Part shown: in pieces, positions 27,962 through 32,927 of the stretch | How positions within the stretch are numbered: the stretch's first letter is position 1 | How the letters are laid out: each line of letters begins with the position of its first letter | Notes under the pieces: model-generated | The model's input: only the letters and a program-made list of their open reading frames with translations | Told to the model about the DNA's origin: nothing | Databases searched by the model: none | NCBI GenBank assembly: GCA_022447525.1 | Contig: JAKVBA010000008.1 | Coordinates: 19,578 to 52,504, forward strand | Source: Gammaproteobacteria bacterium | GTDB lineage: Bacteria; Pseudomonadota; Gammaproteobacteria; Arenicellales; Arenicellaceae | DNA length: 32,927 nt | Direction of reading: 5' to 3' | Translations under genes and position numbers: made by a program

Positions 27962-28436
27962 GGGATTCCCCTTCCTTCTAGGATTTATGTGTTCAAGTGA
28001 AAGCTATCATCGTAGCGGTCGAGCTAGGGTGAATAGCTTTAGCCTGTCTAAGGCTAGGTTTAAACTCTTCACTACAGAGTAATTTTTGTGCGGCGAAGCG
28101 ACCCTGTTACAACACTAGATTTTGTGCGTATATACAGTAAGATCCAAAATGTTGCTGTGTGCGATATGCGATAGGTTGAGAAGGGCTAAATCAGCTACCA
28201 CACGACATACAGTACCACCCCAGAATAAGCGATGTCTATAGTTTGACATGAACACTATGACCCGGCATAAAAGCCAAAAGTAAAGTTGATTATCATCCAC
28301 ACTTACTTGCCTCAAAGATCCCAATGCCGCAGAAATAAAGGATTCAAGCATTTTGCCAATTTGCAATTTAACTCGACATGTCCATCCAAGGAAGTACAGG
28401 GCGCCAGGAAATACTAGATAGAAGGCTTTGTTGACT
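27962..28436. other. Stretch between amidohydrolase and B2 gene
   Basis: 475 bases. The right part (28115-28436) lies in an open minus-strand frame that runs to 28573 and overlaps the B2 gene in another frame. Its translation is Leu/Phe/Trp-rich and unrecognised, and no ribosome binding site precedes any internal ATG, so I do not call it a gene. The left part is the amidohydrolase leader with two hairpins. Confidence 0.4.
28000..28056 (-). promoter_or_regulatory. Tandem hairpins in the amidohydrolase leader
   Basis: AAAGCTAT (28000-28007) pairs with ATAGCTTT (28033-28040). The stem continues through TCA/TGA with a bulge to an inner TAGC/GCTA pair. Next to it, TAGCCT (28040-28045) pairs with AGGCTA (28051-28056) around a 5-base loop. 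Both lie 39-95 bases upstream of the amidohydrolase ATG. They could be leader regulation or transcript ends from the B2 side; no T-tract favours termination. Confidence 0.35.
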
Positions 28437-28913
28437 TTATTCGTAATCGGATAAATCAGTGGAGGTAAACGTCGCGATCGGTGAATAACGATTTGCATGA
28501 TGACCGAGCACGACACTGGGGCCAACACAGATCCAAGCATGTGCTTGCATACCGCCTTCAGCATCCTTTTCAAACGCGGCTCCTAAATAAGTAATAGATG
28601 GTATCTTCCGCCGCTTGAATAACCAGTTTACGCAAATTGCCTGAGCCAGACATTCACATCTCCAAGGAACAGAGCCGGCCACCAATTCCATTAATGCCGC
28701 AATTTGACGTGCCTCGGAAAATTGACTTTCTGTCGTTATTAAGCATAACTGCTTATTTTTAAAGGGGTGCCCTAAAAATAGATGCGCACACCTAGATGGA
28801 AGTATATTCACAATGGGCCAAACAACCATTGAACTCAAAAAACAATTCAACAGCCATATTTTGTGTTGGCTCGGCAACCACCATATAAATGCAATTTTTT
28901 CTTTAAGCTTCAC
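28437..28913 (-). CDS. Lasso peptide biosynthesis B2-like protein (transglutaminase-type protease)
   Basis: 158 aa resembling the B2 proteins (PF13471 type) that remove the leader of lasso-peptide precursors. The core region VPWRCECLAQAICVNWL gives the expected catalytic Cys88, and GMQAHAW gives His125. The acidic residue that usually follows (HAWVEVD pattern) is Gly131 here (HAWICVG), so activity is uncertain. The hydrophobic N-terminus (about 18-40) is common in B2 proteins. The start is GTG at 28913, preceded in frame by TAG; it overlaps by 11 bases the stop of a 31-codon frame (28903-28998). The PqqD-like B1 gene lies upstream on the same strand. No cyclase is in the window. Confidence 0.82.
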   Translation of the reverse strand: MKLKEKIAFIWWLPSQHKIWLLNCFLSSMVVWPIVNILPSRCAHLFLGHPFKNKQLCLITTESQFSEARQIAALMELVAGSVPWRCECLAQAICVNWLFKRRKIPSITYLGAAFEKDAEGGMQAHAWICVGPSVVLGHHANRYSPIATFTSTDLSDYE

Positions 28914-28998
28914 GCACTAGTTCGATAGCTTGGTTGTAATTCAGAGAAAGATCGGCCTGATTACCAGCAAATCTAACAAATATATCGGAGGGTTTCAT
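28903..28998 (-). CDS. Possible 31-aa peptide overlapping the B2 start
   Basis: ATG at 28998, TAA at 28903-28905; begins MKPSDIFVRF and ends ELVREA. Its stop overlaps the GTG start of the B2 gene by 11 bases, the usual arrangement for translational coupling, and the B2 GTG lacks a ribosome binding site of its own. No strong Shine-Dalgarno precedes this ATG either. It does not fit a lasso precursor: no Thr-x-Gly at a leader/core junction. A TATTATACAT segment about 50 bases upstream could be a -10 element. Probably a leader peptide or a gene remnant if real. Confidence 0.3.
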   Translation of the reverse strand: MKPSDIFVRFAGNQADLSLNYNQAIELVREA

Positions 28999-29154
28999 TA
29001 TTGTCTTTTTTCATAGGGGTCATCACCGTATTTGGGCCTATGTATAATAACTAGCCTCGACCTAATATCTAGACAAAAGCAGCCTAAAAGCCACCATCAT
29101 TTATTGAGCGATAACCGATTTAAATAGGAGCACCAGAACAGGTTTGAAGCGCCT

Positions 29155-29433
29155 TCACTTGACCGAAAGAATCATGTTATTAGCGATCAGTTCATCAAAC
29201 AGACAGTGGAGATCGATCATGCACTTGTGCATTGAAACGTCATAACGCTCTATTAAATTGTCCGCAATTTGTTCGATCGAGTGAGGCGTTTGTAAAAGAT
29301 TCCAAATCTCAGCGCCTACTGCGTGCAATCCAAAATAAGACTCAAAGTTTTCATCGATCATTACAATTTCGTTGTCAATGGTACTGTAGAGAATATCGGG
29401 GTTACGCTGAAAAAGCTGAGTGTTAGATGTCAT
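29155..29433 (-). CDS. PqqD-family RiPP recognition protein (lasso B1-like)
   Basis: 92 aa from the chosen ATG. The sequence NPDILYSTIDNEIVMIDENFESYFGLHAVGAEIWNLLQTPHSIEQIADNL follows the PqqD/RRE pattern: beta strands, then LN/GxxIWxLL, then helices. Such proteins bind the leader of a ribosomal peptide and present it to the maturation enzymes. Starts further up (ATG 29451, TTG 29487) are possible; none has a clear ribosome binding site, and I chose the one giving the usual length and N-terminus. Followed by the B2-like gene on the same strand after about 240 bases. A PqqD-like protein working on a non-lasso product cannot be excluded. Confidence 0.75.
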   Translation of the reverse strand: MTSNTQLFQRNPDILYSTIDNEIVMIDENFESYFGLHAVGAEIWNLLQTPHSIEQIADNLIERYDVSMHKCMIDLHCLFDELIANNMILSVK

Positions 29434-29521
29434 ATTATGGCTGCTTAACATGATAGTTGCTTTAAAATAACTTAATTGAGACGACAAACTATCTCAACAA
29501 ATGAATTTGGATGCATTAGAT

Positions 29522-29722
29522 TCAATGACATTTATATCCATGACCAATTGGCAAAATCATTACTACATTATCATTATCTGATAGCCATCGCTGACCTGAT
29601 TTCCGATAGGCTGGAATTATATAAAAAGGGGTTAAAATATGATATCCAAGGAACATGACCAGAATTCTTTTATTAGCCCTCAACTTTAAAAACTCAAGCA
29701 TTCCGTTGAACCAAAAATTCAT
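29522..29722 (-). CDS. Possible small ORF upstream of B1, candidate RiPP precursor
   Basis: 66 codons; ATG at 29722 with a GGA about 7 bases upstream (TGGAATCAAATG), or internal ATG giving 44 codons. It ends 88 bases before the B1 gene on the same strand, the position expected of a precursor. The segment YIIPAYRKSG matches the lasso leader pattern YxxPxLxxxG except Tyr for Leu. The expected Thr near the cleavage site is missing. The tail GQRWLSDNDN... has Gly followed by Asp at positions 7 and 9, the spacing used in lasso rings, but this may be chance. No known family. Confidence 0.25.
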   Translation of the reverse strand: MNFWFNGMLEFLKLRANKRILVMFLGYHILTPFYIIPAYRKSGQRWLSDNDNVVMILPIGHGYKCH

Positions 29723-29864
29723 TTGATTCCAGTTTTAAATTTGACTATCACGCCGCGATTTATTCCGTTAGTTTGATTAAGGGAGTTGGAGGCATTTCTT
29801 TATTTGTCCAAACTTGACGCACGAACTTGGCAGATACGACCAGAGGAAAAGGACCATTAACGTC

Positions 29865-29888
29865 ATTGAGTGTTTGATCTCACTCAAT
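29865..29888 (-). other. Hairpin after the epimerase gene
   Basis: ATTGAGTG (29865-29872) and CACTCAAT (29881-29888) form a perfect 8-bp stem with an 8-base loop. It begins 10 bases beyond the epimerase stop. There is no T-run, so termination here is uncertain. Confidence 0.4.
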
Positions 29889-29897
29889 CGTAAAGTA

Positions 29898-30920
29898 TCA
29901 TTCAAACAATTGAGAATGATCTTTCACCCAGCTAATTAATTTAATCACCCCATCCTCTACGCTGATTTTAGGTTCCCAACCTATGGTTCTTTTTGCTTTT
30001 TCTAGGTCACACACGAAGACCGGTTGATCACCTGGTCGCCAATCGTCCCATAGCGGAGTTATTTTCTTTTCTAACGTGCTCTCAAGATAACCTAGGAGTT
30101 CCAATAGCGAGAGCGTATTTTCTGGCCCGCCCCCGATATTCAGTGACTCACCAGAAATGACATCACTTTTCTCGATGACACTAAAATAGGCCTCGATTAG
30201 GTCTTCAACATGGAGTACATCTCGAATTTGTTTACCATTGCCATAGACGGTGATTTCCTTATTCAACATCGCGGCGATGGTAAACCAAGCCACCCAACCT
30301 TGGTCCTCTATCCCAAACTGTCTTGGGCCGTAAATACATGATTGCCTGAGCGTCACCGTCCTTAAACCATAGACTCTCGCGTAGTCAATCGTATATTGAT
30401 CAGCCACTCCTTTAGAGCAGCCGTACGGCGAATGAAAGTCTAAGCTGCGATGCTCAGGAACACCGCAAGTAAGCTTATCGTATTCATATCGTCCATTTCG
30501 CTCAACAACTCCAAGATCCTCCATCTTTCCATAAACTTTATTGGTCGACGCATTAATGAAGAAAGTATCGGGACATTGTAGACGAACAGCCTCTAAAACA
30601 TTCAGAGTCCCAAGGGCATTAATTTCAAAGTCTTCTCTTGGATTAATTACAGAGGTTGTAACGGCAACTTGGGCTGCTAGGTGCAATACGACTTCGGGCT
30701 TGTACTGTTTAAACAAAGCATTTATAGCTTCTACATCACGAATATCGACCTTCTCGAAATCAATATCATGTTGATTTTGCAACCAAGCCAAATTCAGATC
30801 GGTGCCTCGCCTTGACAGGTTATCGACAACAACAACATGCCAGCCTTTATTTGCAAAAGCAGTCGCAGAGTTAACGCCGATAAAACCTGCGCCACCGGTA
30901 ATGAGTATAGTTTTATTCAT
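29898..30920 (-). CDS. NAD-dependent epimerase, CDP-paratose 2-epimerase-like
   Basis: 340 aa extended-SDR sugar nucleotide enzyme. The NAD motif TGGAGFIG is at 8-15, Ser125/Thr126 precede NKVYG, and the catalytic Tyr166-xxx-Lys170 is in SPYGCSK. The sequence closely resembles Salmonella-type CDP-tyvelose/paratose 2-epimerase (RfbE/Tyv): DNLSRRGTDLNLAWL, TTSVINPREDFEIN, SLDFHSPYGCSKG..DQY, QGWVAWF, GNGKQIRDVLH. It would convert a CDP- or GDP/UDP-sugar for surface polysaccharide or O-antigen. No other CDP-dideoxysugar genes are visible here. Starts 43 bases after the glycosyltransferase stop and is probably co-transcribed with it. Confidence 0.88.
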   Translation of the reverse strand: MNKTILITGGAGFIGVNSATAFANKGWHVVVVDNLSRRGTDLNLAWLQNQHDIDFEKVDIRDVEAINALFKQYKPEVVLHLAAQVAVTTSVINPREDFEINALGTLNVLEAVRLQCPDTFFINASTNKVYGKMEDLGVVERNGRYEYDKLTCGVPEHRSLDFHSPYGCSKGVADQYTIDYARVYGLRTVTLRQSCIYGPRQFGIEDQGWVAWFTIAAMLNKEITVYGNGKQIRDVLHVEDLIEAYFSVIEKSDVISGESLNIGGGPENTLSLLELLGYLESTLEKKITPLWDDWRPGDQPVFVCDLEKAKRTIGWEPKISVEDGVIKLISWVKDHSQLFE

Positions 30921-30963
30921 CTACTTAAATAACAGATTCAAAGGATTGCACTGAAAGAAATGA

Positions 30964-32175
30964 TTATTTTCTTTGAAAGAGCTTAACAGCGCTAGCCATG
31001 CGATCAAAACTCGCCAGAAACTGCTCCTGCTTCGCTTCTTTCGAGAACGATAGTTTAACAGTCTCCCTGGCATTTTGACCGCAGAACTCTCGTTCAACAC
31101 GTTTTTGCAACAAATCGGTTATTGCGGCGCTGAGTTCTTCTTTGTTGTGATCAATCAGCCACCCATTTATTCCATGCTGTATATAAGTTTCAGGGCCGCC
31201 ACATTTAGTGGAAATAACGGGCACAGCACAAGCCATGGCCTCTAACGCAGCTATACACAATCCCTCCTGATGTGATGGGATCACAAACGCATCCCAGTCT
31301 GAGAATATATTAGGGAGCTCCTCTCTGGCAACGTAGGATATGACTTCAACCATTTCTGCTACACCGAGTTTGGCTATCAAAGCCATATTTTCGCTTGATA
31401 GGCTATCACCAACCAGCACCAGCTTGACTGATACCCCTTTTGCTACACAAGCTCCGACGCTATTGAGTAAAAGACTTATGTGCTTTCGGGGATCTTCGAA
31501 ACGACCCACGAAGCCAATCTTAATACTATCTTTTTCAGTTTTCTGCGCCAGAGGCTTAAAAACTTGAGTGTCGATTGGCATCTGCATCACATCGCTAACA
31601 GCTTCGTAACCAGCTATTTTATTAAGTTCACTTCGAGTATGTTCACTTAGTGCAATAGTCGATTCAGTCTCAATAATCTTTTTTTCAAGACCTTTAGTGA
31701 AGGCTTTGACTAACGTTTTATCGATTAAGCGGCGAAACCATCCAAATTGCTCAACTCGGTGAGTTCGATCCCCCTCCCAATCAGTCGCTACCCAGGCGAG
31801 AAAAGGTGTCTTAGTTTGCAAAAAAGGTAACGCAGCCAAGGATGAGCCGCTGACACAGATATGAAGATCATTGCTCTCGATCAACTCACACCACCGCTCG
31901 GTCGCCCAATAGTTAGTGAATTCCAGCTCTGGCAACCAACACCCCAAACCAACACATTCATGTCCCATGAAGTTGGTTCCAATTTTGTTCGATGGAGACT
32001 TTAACAACGGCAATTTGTAAAGAGGTACGGAGCACTCTGAGGAAACACTGTAAGGCTCGTAGTAAGCAATGGTGACTTCGCACGACCTTTGACTAAGACA
32101 TTCTAAAACAAACCTCAACATAGTTGGAACACCGCCGGAAACAGGCTGTATCGTAGAAATTAGAACTTTGCGCAT
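30964..32175 (-). CDS. Glycosyltransferase family 4
   Basis: 403 aa GT-B fold retaining glycosyltransferase. N-terminal GGVPTMLRFVLECL gives the acceptor-domain loop. The C-terminal domain has IGFVGRFEDPRKHISLLLNSV and the conserved donor-binding EGLCIAALEAMACAVPVISTKCGG, with the E(x7)E catalytic pair. It acts at the cytoplasmic face, transferring a sugar from a nucleotide donor in glycan or lipopolysaccharide assembly; donor and acceptor are unknown. Upstream of and in line with the epimerase gene. Divergent from the outer-membrane protein gene. Confidence 0.92.
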   Translation of the reverse strand: MRKVLISTIQPVSGGVPTMLRFVLECLSQRSCEVTIAYYEPYSVSSECSVPLYKLPLLKSPSNKIGTNFMGHECVGLGCWLPELEFTNYWATERWCELIESNDLHICVSGSSLAALPFLQTKTPFLAWVATDWEGDRTHRVEQFGWFRRLIDKTLVKAFTKGLEKKIIETESTIALSEHTRSELNKIAGYEAVSDVMQMPIDTQVFKPLAQKTEKDSIKIGFVGRFEDPRKHISLLLNSVGACVAKGVSVKLVLVGDSLSSENMALIAKLGVAEMVEVISYVAREELPNIFSDWDAFVIPSHQEGLCIAALEAMACAVPVISTKCGGPETYIQHGINGWLIDHNKEELSAAITDLLQKRVEREFCGQNARETVKLSFSKEAKQEQFLASFDRMASAVKLFQRK

Positions 32176-32450
32176 GAAGTTAGAATATGGCCTTGGATTT
32201 GCAGGTCAAACTATACTTTATTCCCGAATCAAAATACCGATTTGTTTTGGATTATCACAGAAAGTAACACTCATCTGTTTTCTATAGCAGCAGACGTTAG
32301 TGGCTATCTCGAGATTAAAACAAGTTACTATGTTCAGAGCAAATACTTTGACTAACTGGCTACTGAGTAAACCCACCTCACCTTTTTTAAGCACTTTAAG
32401 CTATGATGTAGATCAACTAGCTAAGAACTGGGTTGAGAGAACAAACGTTG

Positions 32451-32927
32451 ATGATTTTGATCAAACAAATAAATCATATAACTCTTTTTAGCCTCCTAGT
32501 GCTGTTTTCGCAGATCTCACGTGCAAGCGGTTCTGCGTCAATTAGCTATATCAATAATGTTGGCTTTGCCGCTGAAGATCGAGAAGAGATAAATGATTTA
32601 GCTTTATCTTTAAGCCTAAGTGAGGAGTTCACCAAACAAATAGGGATGCTGGACAAATTAACACTGTTCGGCAGCTTAGACATAAAGGCTTATGATAACT
32701 ATATTTTCAATCAAGCAGCATTCTCGGCTGGAGTGAGATATGAGAGTAAACTCGGCATCGGATTTCTTCAACCAAGGCTAATACTTGACTGGACCGCAAG
32801 TCGGCAGGTCTATGAGTACTCTGAGGATGACGGCTTGACATCCAATCTGTCTTTGAGCTGGTCGAGGCCAATATCTGAGCGAATTGATGCCATGATTCAA
32901 GTTTCGAATCGTTGGGTGATTCCGGAT
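32451..32927 (+). CDS. Probable outer-membrane beta-barrel protein (partial)
   Basis: Open to the window edge for 159 codons. The start MILIKQINHITLFSLLVLF is a signal peptide ending near RASG. The rest alternates hydrophobic and polar residues with frequent Tyr/Trp (SISYINN, LTLFGSLDIKAYDNYIF, AFSAGVRYES, FLQPRLILDW, LTSNLSLSWSRP), as in porin-like or capsule/polysaccharide-export barrels. A weak purine run (GAGAG) precedes the ATG by 11 bases. The C-terminus lies beyond this window, so the family is not certain. Its place beside glycosyltransferase and epimerase suggests cell-surface polysaccharide work, but this is inferred. Confidence 0.6.
   Translation, partial: MILIKQINHITLFSLLVLFSQISRASGSASISYINNVGFAAEDREEINDLALSLSLSEEFTKQIGMLDKLTLFGSLDIKAYDNYIFNQAAFSAGVRYESKLGIGFLQPRLILDWTASRQVYEYSEDDGLTSNLSLSWSRPISERIDAMIQVSNRWVIPD

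Larger units (their letters stand above)
29488..29897. other. Stretch upstream of the B1 gene
   Basis: 410 bases without a confident gene. It contains a 66-codon minus-strand frame (29522-29722, listed separately), a start-less open frame at 29760-29879 on the minus strand that reads like coding sequence, and a hairpin after the epimerase gene. It looks like accessory DNA with some decay. Confidence 0.4.

Noticed and set aside
29501-29581. 26-codon plus-strand frame opposite the region upstream of B1
   Set aside because: No ribosome binding site, and its product (ending in a run of isoleucines) is not credible.
31763-31773. 11-base match (GTTCGATCCCC) between the tmRNA T arm and the glycosyltransferase gene
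   Set aside because: Considered as an attachment-site duplicate of an island at ssrA, but so short a match inside a normal coding sequence is expected by chance, and no integrase is present.
32300-32491. 63-codon plus-strand frame before the outer-membrane protein gene
   Set aside because: Starts with GTG, lacks a ribosome binding site, overlaps the start of a better frame by 41 bases and resembles no known protein.

Overview
The window reads as chromosomal DNA of a gammaproteobacterium, probably marine. The evidence is the linkage asd-fimV-truA-trpF-folC, the smc-zipA-ligA cluster (ZipA is a gammaproteobacterial division protein), and a tmRNA whose tag reads ANDDNYALAA. Base composition is moderate. 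I cannot name the genus from the sequence alone.

Layout. (1) Bases 1-7656, all minus strand: housekeeping block transcribed asd, fimV (polar hub/type IV pilus-linked LysM protein), truA, trpF, folC. accD, which often sits between trpF and folC, is absent. (2) 7868-8347: one plus-strand gene of unknown function. (3) 8375-15275, minus: smc, zipA, ligA for chromosome structure, divisome anchoring and DNA ligation. (4) 15652-18877: a PhyH-family dioxygenase (plus), then minus-strand genes for a membrane-anchored SMP-30/strictosidine-synthase-like beta-propeller, an SDR oxidoreductase and a DUF1993 protein. (5) 19125-23627, minus: an acetate-use operon transcribed DUF4212 small subunit, sodium:solute symporter, an uncharacterised membrane-anchored protein, acetyl-CoA synthetase. 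(6) 23832-24833, minus: an RDD membrane protein with an unusually large acidic insert. (7) 25043-25628, plus: tmRNA with its terminator, then elongator tRNA-Met. (8) 25629-32927: accessory-looking and gene-poor. It holds a lipoprotein amidohydrolase, an orphan pair of lasso-peptide-type maturation proteins (PqqD-like B1 and transglutaminase-like B2), a CDP-paratose-2-epimerase-like enzyme, a family 4 glycosyltransferase, and the start of a probable outer-membrane protein.

The most interesting part is the B1/B2 pair (28437-29433). No cyclase or convincing precursor is in the window. Two small unassigned reading frames lie beside it, one translationally coupled to B2 and one upstream of B1 with a partial match to the lasso leader motif. 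The neighbouring sugar epimerase and glycosyltransferase suggest a surface-polysaccharide setting. Several unassigned inverted repeats lie around the tmRNA/tRNA and in gene-free stretches; they are listed individually.
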